A stretch of 64,000 bases of DNA from Chloroflexota bacterium (lineage in GTDB: Bacteria; Chloroflexota; Limnocylindria; Limnocylindrales; CSP1-4). The stretch is from positions 90,134 to 154,133 of the forward strand of contig JAHBUZ010000009.1 in the NCBI GenBank assembly GCA_019637815.1, in the 5' to 3' direction. Both the position numbers and the translations under genes were made by a program. A model generated the notes under the pieces. The model did not search any database, had not been told where the DNA came from, and was given only the letters and a program-made list of their open reading frames with translations. Below are positions 8,806 to 18,428 of this stretch, piece by piece. Positions within the stretch are counted from its first letter, which is position 1, and every line of letters starts with the position of its first letter.

Positions 8806-10155
8806 ATGGAGACTGGTTCGAGCGACACGTGGGACGTCATCGTCATCGGCGCCGGAGGGTGTGGCCTGATGGCCGCGCTCGCGGCCGCAGACAGCGGTGC
8901 CCGGGTCCTGGTGCTGGAGAAGACGGACGCACCCGGTGGTGGGACGGCGCTGTCGTCACGAGGGATCCGGGCCGCCGGCAGCTCGCTCCAGAAGGCGGCG
9001 GGCATCCAGGACGACCCCTCGCTGTGGGCCGCCGACATCCTGGCGCGCAACGGTGGGACGAGCGATCCGGAGCAGGTACGGACGCTGACCGAGGTCTCCG
9101 GGTCCATGGTGGACTTCGTGGACCGTGTCACGGATCTGGAGTTCGAGCTCGGCCGGTTCGTGTTCGGCCACAACGTCCAGCGGTCCCACTCGTGGGGCGA
9201 TCACCAGACGATCACCGACTACCTGTATCGGGCCGCTGCCAAGGATGACCGCATCCGGTTCCGGTTCGAGACACCGGTGCTGGACCTCTGGTGTGGCGAG
9301 GACGGCTCGGTCCAGGGGGTCGTCACCCATGCGGGTCGCCTGGCGGCGCGCGTGACCATCCTCGCCCCCGGTGGCTTCGGCGCCAACCCGACGATGGTCG
9401 CGACGCACATCCCGATCGCGGCGGGGATCCCGACGCCCAGTCACAAGGGGAGCACGGGCGAGGGGATCGAGATGGCGGTGCGTGCCGGTGCGGTGCTCGC
9501 GGACATGGATTCGTTCCAGCCGTACCCCGCGTACGTCCATCCGTCCGGCAAGCTGGTCTCACCGGAGGTCATCTTCTCCGGCGGCATCATGGTCGACGGC
9601 TCGGGCCATCGCTTCGTCAACGAGATGCGCTATCCCGGCAAGCTGAGCACGGCGATGCTGGGACTGCCCGGCAAGTCCGCGTACGAGATCCTCGACCAGG
9701 GCATCTTCGAGCAGCACTCGTCGACCCATCTGGGCGCCCTGGACGACCTGGTCGTGGATGGCGTCGTGGCGCACGCGGACGACGCGCGCACCCTCGCGAC
9801 GGCGCTCGGCATCGACCCCGATGGCCTCGAGCGGACCCTCGCCGCGTACGCAGCGGTCCCGGAGGGTGGGACCGACGAGTTCGGGCGTACCGTGACGGTC
9901 CGGCTCCAGCCGCCCTACTACGGCGTCCGGGTCCACGTGGCGCTGTTCCAGACGCAGGGCGGCATCCGGATCGACACGCGTGGACAGGTCATCCGTGCGG
10001 ACGGCTCACCCATCCCCGGTCTCCTCGCGGGCGGTGGCGTCGCGCGCGGGATCTCGGGTCCGGGCTCGGAGGGCTACATGCCCGGCAACGGCCTGATCGC
10101 GTCCCTGGGTATGGGCTACATCATCGGGCGGGAGGCGGCCGCCGCCGCTCGGTGA
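8806..10155 (+). CDS. FAD-dependent fumarate reductase/succinate dehydrogenase-type flavoprotein
   Basis: Oxidoreductase of 449 residues in the FAD_binding_2 family. An N-terminal dinucleotide fold starts with VIVIGAGGCGLMAALAAA, followed by LVLEKTDAPGGGTALSSRG. A C-terminal FAD motif ends with GLLAGGGVARGISG and GNGLIASLGMG. The soluble family includes tricarballylate dehydrogenase, urocanate reductase and 3-ketosteroid dehydrogenases, which add or remove a C=C bond next to a carboxyl or keto group. No heme or FMN-binding domain is attached. The ATG at 8806 has ACAGGAGC upstream; the longer in-frame region lacks coding character. Fifth gene of the importer operon, suggesting redox attack on an unsaturated acid. 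Confidence 0.85.
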   Translation: METGSSDTWDVIVIGAGGCGLMAALAAADSGARVLVLEKTDAPGGGTALSSRGIRAAGSSLQKAAGIQDDPSLWAADILARNGGTSDPEQVRTLTEVSGSMVDFVDRVTDLEFELGRFVFGHNVQRSHSWGDHQTITDYLYRAAAKDDRIRFRFETPVLDLWCGEDGSVQGVVTHAGRLAARVTILAPGGFGANPTMVATHIPIAAGIPTPSHKGSTGEGIEMAVRAGAVLADMDSFQPYPAYVHPSGKLVSPEVIFSGGIMVDGSGHRFVNEMRYPGKLSTAMLGLPGKSAYEILDQGIFEQHSSTHLGALDDLVVDGVVAHADDARTLATALGIDPDGLERTLAAYAAVPEGGTDEFGRTVTVRLQPPYYGVRVHVALFQTQGGIRIDTRGQVIRADGSPIPGLLAGGGVARGISGPGSEGYMPGNGLIASLGMGYIIGREAAAAAR

Positions 10156-10228
10156 GGATCACCCGTGGAGCGCCGCGCCCGGGCGACGAGCCGAGCGGGT
10201 CGGCCACAGGACCGCGCACACTCCACCG

Positions 10229-11533
10229 GTGAGCGATCCGGTCACCCCTCGCGGCGGTCCGCCGCGGCGCACGCCCCCGGGCAGCCTCGCGGTCTTCGGG
10301 TCGCGCGACTTCCGGCTGTTCTGGGTCGGCTTCGCGGTCTCGAACACGGGGCGCTGGGTCGAGATGACCGGGGCGCTGTGGATCGTCTCGACCCTCTCCG
10401 ACTCGCCGCTCGTGCTGGGTGGCCTGGGCATCGCCCGGGCCCTGCCGGCCATCCTGCTCTCGCCCATCGCGGGTGTCATCGCCGACCGCTTCGACCAGCG
10501 ACGACTGGTCATGATCACCCAGGCGACCAGCCTCCTGCTGTCGCTGGCGCTCGCGGCGTCCATCCTCCTGGGCACGGTGGCCATCTGGCAGGTCTACCTC
10601 CAGCTCGCCATCCAGTCGTGCGTCCAGCCGTTCGACCTGGCCGCGCGGCAGGCCCTGTTCCCGCGCCTGGTCCCGCGGCGGCATCTGCCCGACGCGGTGA
10701 CCCTGACGGTGGCCGCGGCACGGACCGCCAAGTTCCTGGGCCCGGTCATCGGCGGGCTCCTGATCGCCTCCGTTGGGCTCGCGGCGCCATATCTCCTGAA
10801 CGCCGTCTCCTTCGTGGTGCTCATCGCGGCCGCGTGGGAGGTCCGACCCGCAGCCATCACGCGACCCGAAGCGCGCCCGTCGTTCATCGGTGAGCTACGG
10901 GCCGGCTTCGACGAGATCCGGCGCGCCCCGCTGGTCCGGGGTGTCTTCCAGCTGGAGGCGGTGTTCGGCCTGTTCCAGGTGAACGATGTGATGATCACCA
11001 TCGTTGCCCGGACGGTGCTGGGCCTCGGGCCCGAGGGCCTGGGTCTCCTGCTCGCGACACCAGCGCTGGGGGCGCTCGTGGGCATCGCGGGACTGGTGCT
11101 CACCCGGCCCATCCGCCGGCAGGGGAGGGTCGCGGTCGGCGCCGTGCTCATCTACGCCGCGGTCATGCTGGTCGTCGCTGGCTCACCGCTGGTGGTGATC
11201 ACCTGTCTCGCGCTGGCTGCCACCGGGCTGCTCGACTCGCTCGTCACGGTGGTCCGCCACAGCGTCCTCCAGCTCGCGGCGCCCGGCGACAAGCGTGGTC
11301 GGATCATGGCCAACATGGCGGTCGTGAGCAATGGCGTGGCACCGCTCTCCCAGGTGCAGACCGGCCTGCTGACGAGCCTGCTCGGCCCGCCGCTGGGCAT
11401 CGCGACGGCGGCGTGTGCGTTGGCGCTGACGAGCGGCGTGGTCGCGTTCCGGAACCGGACGCTGTGGGTGTTCGAGACGACTCGGCCCTCGGGCGACCCG
11501 ACGACGGAGCCGATGCCGCCGGAACGGAGCTGA
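10229..11533 (+). CDS. MFS transporter (MFS_3/EntS-like)
   Basis: Major-facilitator protein of 434 residues with about 12 membrane segments. The N-terminus FGSRDFRLFWVGFAVSNTG and the loop GVIADRFDQRRLVM (motif A-like) are typical of the MFS_3 group containing enterobactin exporter EntS. Start GTG at 10229, 73 bp after the flavoprotein gene; it appears to end the operon. A role exporting a by-product is inference. The following 96 bp, before the convergent metallohydrolase gene, contain GC-rich short inverted repeats but no clear terminator. Confidence 0.85.
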   Translation: MSDPVTPRGGPPRRTPPGSLAVFGSRDFRLFWVGFAVSNTGRWVEMTGALWIVSTLSDSPLVLGGLGIARALPAILLSPIAGVIADRFDQRRLVMITQATSLLLSLALAASILLGTVAIWQVYLQLAIQSCVQPFDLAARQALFPRLVPRRHLPDAVTLTVAAARTAKFLGPVIGGLLIASVGLAAPYLLNAVSFVVLIAAAWEVRPAAITRPEARPSFIGELRAGFDEIRRAPLVRGVFQLEAVFGLFQVNDVMITIVARTVLGLGPEGLGLLLATPALGALVGIAGLVLTRPIRRQGRVAVGAVLIYAAVMLVVAGSPLVVITCLALAATGLLDSLVTVVRHSVLQLAAPGDKRGRIMANMAVVSNGVAPLSQVQTGLLTSLLGPPLGIATAACALALTSGVVAFRNRTLWVFETTRPSGDPTTEPMPPERS

Positions 11534-11629
11534 CGGGCGAGGTCCTGAAGGGCGACGGGCCGCTGCGCGTCGGGCCCGGGCCGTCCGACCTCCGACGGGC
11601 GCCCGCCCGATCGTCCGGCCGCGCCAGGA

Positions 11630-12280
11630 TCAGACGCTCAACGTCTCGTCCGGTGCCACGCGGACGCTCCGGGCCGCGCCGCCGAGTGACTCGATGGTCC
11701 GCCAGTAGATGGCGTAGCCGGAGCTCGTCAGCGCAGCATCGTGGATGGGGAACACGGTCGCGGCGCTGACGCGCCGACAGAACTCGACCGTCTCGGCGAG
11801 CTTCGCCCAGGGTGCGCTCAACGGTAGCGCCAGGACATCCACACCATCGGGCGCCGGATCATACGCATCGCCCGGGTGGAAGAGCGTCGGCTCGCCGGTC
11901 GCGGACAGGATGACGCCCACGTTGGTGGCGACACCCAGGTCCGGGTGGATGACCGCGTGTGCGCCGCCGACACCCGTGATGGTGATGCCACCGACCTGGT
12001 GCTGGTCGTCGGACCGCAGGGACACCGCGCGCTCCGCGAGGGCTGGCAGCGCGGCGATGGCTGCGCCTTCGGCGAGCACCAGCACGTCCGGTGTCGCCTC
12101 GAGGAGCCCGGGCAGTCGGACCGGGTCGGCGTGATCGGGGTGCTGGTGGGTGATGACGATCGCGTCGAGATCCGTGACGCTGAACGCGTCATCGCTGGAG
12201 TAGCTGCCGGGGTCGATGAGGATCCGGGTGCCGGCCATCTCCACGAGGATGGCGGCATGGCCGAGACGCTGGATGTTCAC
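11630..12280 (-). CDS. MBL-fold metal-dependent hydrolase, UlaG-like
   Basis: Protein of 216 residues with the metallo-beta-lactamase signature THQHPDHAD, a strand ITGVGGAHAVIHPDLG, and FHPGDAYDP and FPIHDAAL supplying later metal ligands. This matches small UlaG-like (beta-lactamase superfamily 2/3) hydrolases. Substrates in the family vary (lactones, phosphoesters). Start GTG at 12280, with GAGGAG upstream; the longer frame to 12625 overlaps the flavin reductase gene and is not protein-like. Last gene of the leftward operon, 67 bp after the flavin reductase. A lactone or ester substrate is a guess from context. Confidence 0.8.
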   Translation of the reverse strand: MNIQRLGHAAILVEMAGTRILIDPGSYSSDDAFSVTDLDAIVITHQHPDHADPVRLPGLLEATPDVLVLAEGAAIAALPALAERAVSLRSDDQHQVGGITITGVGGAHAVIHPDLGVATNVGVILSATGEPTLFHPGDAYDPAPDGVDVLALPLSAPWAKLAETVEFCRRVSAATVFPIHDAALTSSGYAIYWRTIESLGGAARSVRVAPDETLSV

Positions 12281-12347
12281 GGGTCGACGCTCCTCGGTGT
12301 GGTCTGGACGGATGGCAGATGGCACCACCAGCGCTGGCGGACGATGG

Positions 12348-14312
12348 TCAGGGCAGGGACCACGCGATGTCGAATCCCTCACGCATGGCATGGCGGATCC
12401 GTCGAGGCGCGACGGCATCGCCGATGACGTGCCGCTCGACCTCCGGGAGCCGGTCGGCGAGGGCGGCGACGAGGTCATCCTCGGGCATCTGCGGGCCGAC
12501 CCACACGACGAGGTGGACGGGCTCCAGGCGTCCGGGCCGGTGCGAGTCGTAGTGCCGAAGGTCGACACCGCCGCTCGACAGCGCGGTGATGGCATGCATC
12601 GGCAGCATCGTGGCACCCGCGTCATCGAGCGTCCGCAGCGCCGCGATGCGGGACACGATGGGCAGCTCCCGGAAGGGCTCGAAGAAACGCGTGACGAGGG
12701 TCACGCGCCCACCCCGTCGAGCCACCTCCTCGGCGACCTGCGCCGCCCAGTAGTGGCCGTCCTCATCCACCACGACGACCGTGCGATCGGTCAGGTCCGG
12801 CGGCACGTCCCCCAGCCCGGACGCGCGTGCGACCGTGCCATCCGACTCGACGTCCGGCAGGACGGGTCGGGCTCCGGTCGCGACCACGACCACGTCGGGT
12901 CGCGCCGCCACCAGGGCATCGATCGATGCCCGCTCACCCAGTCGCAGCTCGACGCCCGCCTGCTCGACCTCGTGCGACAGCCAGCGGGACACGGCACGGA
13001 AGTCGTCGTGACCGCCGGCATCGCCGCCGACGCCGGCCTTGCCGCCGAGCTGCGTCTCGCGCTCGAAGAGCGTCACCCGATGTCCCCGCTGCGCGGCGAC
13101 CCGCGCCGTCTCGAGACCACCCGGACCGCCGCCGACCACCACCACGTGGCGCGGCGCCCTGGTGGGCGTCGGCTGCCCCAACTGCGCCTCGCGACCGACC
13201 TCCGAGTTGAGCACGCAGGTCAGCGTGTTGAGGCCCTCGTGCTGGCCCGACCAGCAGGAGTTGCACTGGATGCAGGGTCGGATCCGCTCGGGTGAGCCCG
13301 CCCGAGCCTTGGCGACCCACATCGGGTCCACGGTCAGCGGTCGGCCCAGCGCCACGGCATCCGCCCATCCGTCGGTCAGGATCCGCTCGGCCTGATCGGG
13401 TCGCTGGATCCGGGTACAGGCGATCCGCACGACCCGCTCCAGCGCAGCACCCACACGCGCCTGCACCGAGGCGAAGGGGGTCTCCGGGTAGTGCCGGTCG
13501 GGCAGATGGGCGGCGATGGAATCGAAGTTGCCCTGCGAGAACGAGACGTAGTCCACGAGCCGTTCCTGCTCCAGGTGTCGCGCGAACGCGGCCGTCATGT
13601 CCGTCGTCAGGCCGCCGTCCGTGAACTCGTCCACGCCCAGCCGATACCCGACCACGAAGTCCGCCGGCACCGTCTCGCGGATGCGCTCGAGGATGCGCGT
13701 CGCCAGGCGCTGGCGCGCCTGCTCGGAGCCGCCGTACGCATCCGTGCGCCGGTTGCTGAACGGCGACAGGAACTGCTGGAGCAGGTGGCCCTGCGCCCCG
13801 TTCAGCTCCACGCCATCGAGACCTGCGCGTGCCAGGTTCCGCGCACCCGCCACGAACAGGTCGCTGAGCTCCTCGACCTCGCCGACCGAGAGTGGGTGCG
13901 GCACGCCACCCGACCGCGGGCAGGCGATCGCCGACGGCCCGATGAGGTTGCCCGGCACGACCGTGTTGGTGTGCTGCCGTCCGCTGTGGTTGAGCTGGCC
14001 GATGAGTAGCGCTCCCTGCGCATGGACGGTCGCTGCGAGGGCGCTCAGACCGGGGATGCTCGACTCGAGGTAGGCACCGATGCCGAACGGTCCGTGCATC
14101 GTGGCGGGATGGACCCGCAGGGCGTCCGTCACGATGGTGCCCACACCGCCCTCCGCGATGCGCGCATAGTGCGCGAGCATCTTCGGGCCCACCGCGTTCG
14201 CCTCCGCGAGGTTCGTGGTCGTCGCCGCGCGCACGACGCGGTTGCGTGCCTGACGTTCCCCGATGCGCAGCGGCTGGAACAGGCGGGGATAGGCGGGTGC
14301 CGCGGTGCTCAT
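12348..14312 (-). CDS. Old Yellow Enzyme-type NADH:flavin oxidoreductase with 4Fe-4S and NAD(P) domains
   Basis: Protein of 654 residues. An FMN TIM barrel (1-340, with NRRTDAYGGS) is followed by an iron-sulfur site at C347, C350, C353 and C366, then a pyridine-nucleotide domain (VVVVGGGPGGLETARVAA at about 390). The spacing CX2CX2CX12C is that of trimethylamine dehydrogenase rather than E. coli 2,4-dienoyl-CoA reductase (CX2CX3C). The active-site stretch reads NGAQGHLLQQ, whereas relatives have Tyr or His at key places, so catalysis may differ. The start ATG overlaps the ATPase stop (ATGA), so it is translationally coupled to the importer. A role in reducing or oxidising an unsaturated substrate is inference. 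Confidence 0.87.
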   Translation of the reverse strand: MSTAAPAYPRLFQPLRIGERQARNRVVRAATTTNLAEANAVGPKMLAHYARIAEGGVGTIVTDALRVHPATMHGPFGIGAYLESSIPGLSALAATVHAQGALLIGQLNHSGRQHTNTVVPGNLIGPSAIACPRSGGVPHPLSVGEVEELSDLFVAGARNLARAGLDGVELNGAQGHLLQQFLSPFSNRRTDAYGGSEQARQRLATRILERIRETVPADFVVGYRLGVDEFTDGGLTTDMTAAFARHLEQERLVDYVSFSQGNFDSIAAHLPDRHYPETPFASVQARVGAALERVVRIACTRIQRPDQAERILTDGWADAVALGRPLTVDPMWVAKARAGSPERIRPCIQCNSCWSGQHEGLNTLTCVLNSEVGREAQLGQPTPTRAPRHVVVVGGGPGGLETARVAAQRGHRVTLFERETQLGGKAGVGGDAGGHDDFRAVSRWLSHEVEQAGVELRLGERASIDALVAARPDVVVVATGARPVLPDVESDGTVARASGLGDVPPDLTDRTVVVVDEDGHYWAAQVAEEVARRGGRVTLVTRFFEPFRELPIVSRIAALRTLDDAGATMLPMHAITALSSGGVDLRHYDSHRPGRLEPVHLVVWVGPQMPEDDLVAALADRLPEVERHVIGDAVAPRRIRHAMREGFDIAWSLP

Positions 14313-15469
14313 CGCGCGATCACCGTGGGGCTGGCCGGGTCGATGGTCACGGTCACCCGCGACTCTGCCGGGAACTGGGAGGTGGCGGGCAGCCGTACCA
14401 GGAGCTCCCGGTCACCCACGGCGACGATGTGGTCGACGGCGTCGCCCAGGAAGCTCCGCTCCACCACCCGGCCGGGCATGCCGTTCGGGACGCCCTGGTC
14501 GGGCGGTCCGCCCATGAGCCCGATGGACTCGGGACGCACCGCGAGCAGACACGGCGACCCGGTGGTCAGGTCATCCGACTGCCAGCGCACGGCGAGGAGC
14601 CCGATGGGCGACTCGACCTCGATGGTGTCCTCCGAGGCGCGACGCCGGACGGTGGCATCGAAGATGTTCGACTTGCCGATGAACTCCGCCACGAAGCGGT
14701 TCGCGGGTGCCAGGTAGATGTCCCGCGGCTCGCCGACCTGCATGATCCGACCGCCGGACATGACCGCGATCCGGGACGAGATCGCCAGCGCCTCCACCTG
14801 GTCGTGGGTGACGTAGATGCTGGTGATGCCCAGCTCGTGCTGGAGGCGCTTCAGCTCGAGACGCAGGGACTCCCGCAGACGGGCATCGAGGTTGGAGAGC
14901 GGCTCGTCCAGGAGCATCAGCGCCGGCTGCACGGCGAGGGCGCGGGCGAGGGCGAGGCGCTGCTGCTGGCCGCCCGAGAGCTTGGTCGCGGGTCGGCCCG
15001 CCATGGAGTCGAGCTCCAGGGTCGTGAGCACCCGCATCACGCGCTCCTCGACCTGGGCCTTCGACGGCCGTTCGCCGCGCGGCAGCACACGCAGTGGGAA
15101 CGCGGCGTTCTCGAACACGGTCATGTGGGGCCAGATGGCATACGACTGGAAGACCATGCCCAGGCGACGCCGGTTGGCCGGCACGTTGCGGTCGTGGCCC
15201 TTGCCCCGCGAGAACACGACCCGATCGCCGACGCGGATCTCGCCGGAGTCGGGTGTCTCGAGCCCGGCGACCGATCGCAGGGTGGTGGTCTTGCCGCACC
15301 CCGATGGCCCGAGGAGCGTGAACAGCTCGCCTTCGGTCACCTGGAGCGAGACGCCGTCGATGGCCAGGGTCTGCGCGTGATCGGCGGTCGATTGGCCACG
15401 AGCGCGACGACCCATCAGGCCGGGGGTGCTCCCGACGAAGGTCTTGCGCAGGTCCACGAGCTCGAGCAT
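14309..15469 (-). CDS. ABC transporter ATP-binding protein (FbpC/PotA-like), second importer
   Basis: ATPase of 386 residues: Walker A GPSGCGKTT, Q-loop GMVFQSYAIWPHMTV, signature LSGGQQQRLALARAL, Walker B LMLLDEPLSNLD, switch YVTHDQVEA, and a C-terminal TOBE domain (LLAVRPESIGL). It has an insertion of about 20 residues (GLMGRRARGQS region) before the Walker A strand that the 6.9 kb paralogue lacks. I chose ATG 15469 (MLELVDL) behind GGAGG rather than the longer start at 15508. It lies 16 bp after the permease stop. Confidence 0.91.
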   Translation of the reverse strand: MLELVDLRKTFVGSTPGLMGRRARGQSTADHAQTLAIDGVSLQVTEGELFTLLGPSGCGKTTTLRSVAGLETPDSGEIRVGDRVVFSRGKGHDRNVPANRRRLGMVFQSYAIWPHMTVFENAAFPLRVLPRGERPSKAQVEERVMRVLTTLELDSMAGRPATKLSGGQQQRLALARALAVQPALMLLDEPLSNLDARLRESLRLELKRLQHELGITSIYVTHDQVEALAISSRIAVMSGGRIMQVGEPRDIYLAPANRFVAEFIGKSNIFDATVRRRASEDTIEVESPIGLLAVRWQSDDLTTGSPCLLAVRPESIGLMGGPPDQGVPNGMPGRVVERSFLGDAVDHIVAVGDRELLVRLPATSQFPAESRVTVTIDPASPTVIAR

Positions 15470-15485
15470 CAGCGAGATCCTCCGT

Positions 15486-17213
15486 TCATCGGGTGATGCC
15501 CACCCCATTGCCGACCTTGTAGGCGATCGCGATGATCGCGGCGAACAGCACCGTCAGCACGATGCCCAGCGCCGACGCGACCACCAGCTGCCCTTCCTCG
15601 TAGAGCTGGAAGATGAGGACCGAGAGGACCTCGTTGCCCGGCGAGTACAGGAGGATGGAGGCGCCCAGCTCGCGCGCTGCGACGATGAGCACGAGGATCC
15701 AGCCCGCGATGAGCCCCGGCACCATCAGCGGGAAGGTCACGCGCCGGATCATCTGCCACCAGCTCGCGCCCGACACCTCCGCCGATTCCTCGAGCTCGCT
15801 GGCGATGCGCTCGAGCGCGGACACCGCGTAGCGCATCCCGTACGGCAGGAAGTTCGTCACGTACGCGATGAGCATGATCCAGAGCGTCCCGTAGATGGGG
15901 AAGGGGAGCGGGTTCCTGAGGTAGACGAACGACACGGCGAGGCCGATGACGAGACCCGGGAAGTTGATGGGCAGGAACGCGAGGTGGTCGACCATGCCCC
16001 GCCAGCGATAGCGGCTGCGCAGGATGACCCAGGCGGCGACGACGGTCAGCACGAGGATGCATGTCGCGGTGCCCACGGCCAGCAGCAGCGAGTTCCAGAG
16101 CGACCTGGTGACGACGCTCATGTCCAGCAGCGCCGCGTAGTTCGCGAGGCTGAAGTGCTCGATCGCCTCCAGCGAGAACGCCCGGGTGAATGGCAGCAGC
16201 GAGTTGAAGCCGAGCGCGAAGAGTGGCAGTCCCGTGGTGACCACGAAGTAGATGGCGACGCCCAGGAGCACCCAGCGTCGGGCGCGCCCCAGCTCGATGG
16301 GCTGCGCCCGGAACGCCTTGCCGGTGACCGTCTGGTAGCTGGAGCCGTCCCCGCGCACCCGACCCAGCAGCCAGGTGCCCGCGAGCGCGATGACGATGAG
16401 GGCAACGGAGAGGGCACCCGCGGCGCCGGTGTCATAGGGGAAGTCACGCATCACGAAGAAGATCCGGGATACGAACACGAACAGGCCGTCCGGGGAGCCC
16501 AGGATGGCAGCCGCCTCGAAGGAGCCGAGGGTCTTGACGATGACCACGAGCGCCGCCGCCGCGAGGGCGGGTCGCAGCAGCGGCAACGTCACGCGCAGGT
16601 ACATCGTGCGATGGCTCGCACCCGCCACCAGTGCGGCTTCCTCGAGCGAGGCGTCCATCGACCGGAACGCGACCGCCATGAGCAGGAACACCAGGGGCAC
16701 GTTGTGGAGCCCTTCCACCCAGATCATGCCCGCCATGGAGAACACGTCGAACAGCGGGTCGCCGGTGATGGCGCGCGGGATCGCGTTGAGGAGGCCGATG
16801 CGAGGGCTGGCCAGCAGGATCCACGAGATGATGTAGAGGACGTTGGGCACGACCACCGGCAGCACGGCCACCGCGGCGAGCAGGGACCGATACGGCGCAT
16901 CCGTGCGGACCACGATGTACGCGAGGACGGTCGCGCAGGTCAGCGAGACGATCGCGGTGCCGACGGCGAACACCAGCGAGTTGACGAACATGCCGACGGT
17001 GCCCGGGCCGCTGAACGCGCGTCGGAAGCTGTCCAGCGAGAGGTGGCCATCGTCGACGAACGTCGCCGCGCCCAGGTAGAGCAGCGGCACGAGCACCAGG
17101 TAGGCGATGACGATGATCGTCCCGCCGACGATGATGCCGCGCCACGGGTTGATGGCGGCCAGACGCTGCCGCCAGCCCGTTGGGACTGGCGGCAGCGTGA
17201 CCTCGGTCGTCAC
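15486..17213 (-). CDS. ABC transporter permease, fused double-domain, second importer
   Basis: Membrane protein of 575 residues with two permease domains and about 12 membrane segments. EAA loops are ESLE-like: EEAALVAGASHRTMYLRV in the first half and EESAEVSGASWWQMIRRV in the second. It is a clear paralogue of the permease at 5.1-6.8 kb, and both end the second loop with RELG[AS]S[IL]LLYSPGNEV. The beginning of the gene (codons about 6-17) forms a 13-bp perfect stem, described separately. It follows the binding-protein gene by 43 bp. Confidence 0.9.
   Translation of the reverse strand: MTTEVTLPPVPTGWRQRLAAINPWRGIIVGGTIIVIAYLVLVPLLYLGAATFVDDGHLSLDSFRRAFSGPGTVGMFVNSLVFAVGTAIVSLTCATVLAYIVVRTDAPYRSLLAAVAVLPVVVPNVLYIISWILLASPRIGLLNAIPRAITGDPLFDVFSMAGMIWVEGLHNVPLVFLLMAVAFRSMDASLEEAALVAGASHRTMYLRVTLPLLRPALAAAALVVIVKTLGSFEAAAILGSPDGLFVFVSRIFFVMRDFPYDTGAAGALSVALIVIALAGTWLLGRVRGDGSSYQTVTGKAFRAQPIELGRARRWVLLGVAIYFVVTTGLPLFALGFNSLLPFTRAFSLEAIEHFSLANYAALLDMSVVTRSLWNSLLLAVGTATCILVLTVVAAWVILRSRYRWRGMVDHLAFLPINFPGLVIGLAVSFVYLRNPLPFPIYGTLWIMLIAYVTNFLPYGMRYAVSALERIASELEESAEVSGASWWQMIRRVTFPLMVPGLIAGWILVLIVAARELGASILLYSPGNEVLSVLIFQLYEEGQLVVASALGIVLTVLFAAIIAIAYKVGNGVGITR
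17163..17198 (-). promoter_or_regulatory. Strong stem-loop inside the 5' end of the permease gene
   Basis: ACGCTGCCGCCAG (17163-17175) pairs perfectly with CTGGCGGCAGCGT (17186-17198) around a 10-nt loop: 13 bp, all but a few G-C. It starts 16 nt inside the permease coding region on the minus strand. In mRNA it should slow initiation on the permease or stop 3' exonucleases from entering the binding-protein message. Confidence 0.6.
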
Positions 17214-17256
17214 CGGTCGTTCGGTCCGATGCGGTCCTGGCGACGGGTGTCGGTGA

Positions 17257-18363
17257 TCAGCCGCCCTGCAGCAGCGAGTCCCACTCCTGGCTCCACCGCT
17301 GCGCGTCCTCGACCATCACCGAGCGCGGGACCGGGAGCAGGTCCGCCTCTGCGACGCCGTCGAGCGTGCCACCGTCACCCTGGATGGGCGACGGCCAGTG
17401 CTGGCCCTGGAGGAGCGGCGAGCCCTCCGTGAGCATGAAGTCGATGAACAGCATGGCGGTGGCCGGATGGGGTGCCTGGTTCATGAGCGCCCCGCCCTCG
17501 GACGCGACCACGAGCGGGCTGGTGTAGCCACCCTCGGCCGTGCGCCAGGTCACCGGCGCGCCGACCGCGGTGTTGCGGTCGACCACCGCGGTGAGCACCG
17601 ACGTCCCCACCTCGTACTCGCCGGCCGAGAGAAGGGCGGTCATCGCGATGGAGGTGGGCTGCTGCGACGAGTTCGCGATGATGGCGCGGAACACGTCCAT
17701 GGCCTCCTGCTCCGACTTGCCCTGCTCCATCATGTGGAGCTTGAGGGTGGCGTACCAGCTCCAGGCACCCGAGTCGAGGACCAGCTTGCCCGCCCACTTG
17801 GGATCGGCCAGGTCCTCGACGCTCGCCGGGATGTCCCCATCCGCGACGAGGTCGGTGTTCCAGGCGACGGCCGGGATGCTCAGACGGAACGGGATCATGT
17901 GGTCGACCGGGTCGAGCCCGGTGATCTGCGACGTGAGCTCATCGTTGACGTACTGATAGGTGAGCCCTGCCTCCTGGAGCAGGCGAGCGTTCTCGTCCTC
18001 GAACACGTCCACGAGGTGGACACCCGCCTCGTACTCCTGCGTGACCCGCTGGAGGACGGTGTCGCTGCGACCCAGGAACAGCTCCACCTCGATGTCGTAC
18101 TTGTCGGCGAACGCATCGATGGCCGGCTGATAGCCGGGAGCCGTCGTATAGAGGACGAAGCCGTCCTCGGCCTTCGCCGCCTCGACGAGGGCGGCCGTAC
18201 GTGCCTCTCCGGTCATGGCGTTGAAGCGATCGAACACCGCCTGGGCGCTCTCCGGCTCCTGCGCAGCGACGGCGCCGGGCAGCGCCAGCAGCGCCCCCAT
18301 GAGCACCGATGCGCCGACCGCCGCACGCTGGCGCATGCGGTGGTCCTGTGTGCGGACGTGCAT
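17257..18363 (-). CDS. ABC transporter solute-binding protein, second importer
   Basis: Secreted protein of about 368 residues. An N-terminal signal peptide (basic start, hydrophobic AAVGASVLMGALLALPGAV) ends at VAA before QEP. The mature region has LTGE-like MTGEARTAALVEAA, VLYTTAPGYQPAIDAF, HLVDVFEDENARLL and VAWNTDLVAD, typical of ferric/2-aminoethylphosphonate-type binding proteins and similar in plan to the 3.8 kb paralogue. ATG 18363 is nine bases after AGGAGG; the GTG just before it (18366) is the alternative. It heads the leftward importer operon. The ligand is unknown. Confidence 0.85.
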   Translation of the reverse strand: MHVRTQDHRMRQRAAVGASVLMGALLALPGAVAAQEPESAQAVFDRFNAMTGEARTAALVEAAKAEDGFVLYTTAPGYQPAIDAFADKYDIEVELFLGRSDTVLQRVTQEYEAGVHLVDVFEDENARLLQEAGLTYQYVNDELTSQITGLDPVDHMIPFRLSIPAVAWNTDLVADGDIPASVEDLADPKWAGKLVLDSGAWSWYATLKLHMMEQGKSEQEAMDVFRAIIANSSQQPTSIAMTALLSAGEYEVGTSVLTAVVDRNTAVGAPVTWRTAEGGYTSPLVVASEGGALMNQAPHPATAMLFIDFMLTEGSPLLQGQHWPSPIQGDGGTLDGVAEADLLPVPRSVMVEDAQRWSQEWDSLLQGG

Positions 18364-18428
18364 CACGAGACTCCTCCTGTCTCCCGCTCGGACGAGTCCG
18401 TCCCGACTCGGTTGCGGGCGGGTTGCGG

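Noticed and set aside
6831..9173. Very long minus-strand open frame opposite the ATPase, hydrolase and flavoprotein genes
   Set aside because: A GC-rich shadow frame; the plus strand has three clear conserved families here.
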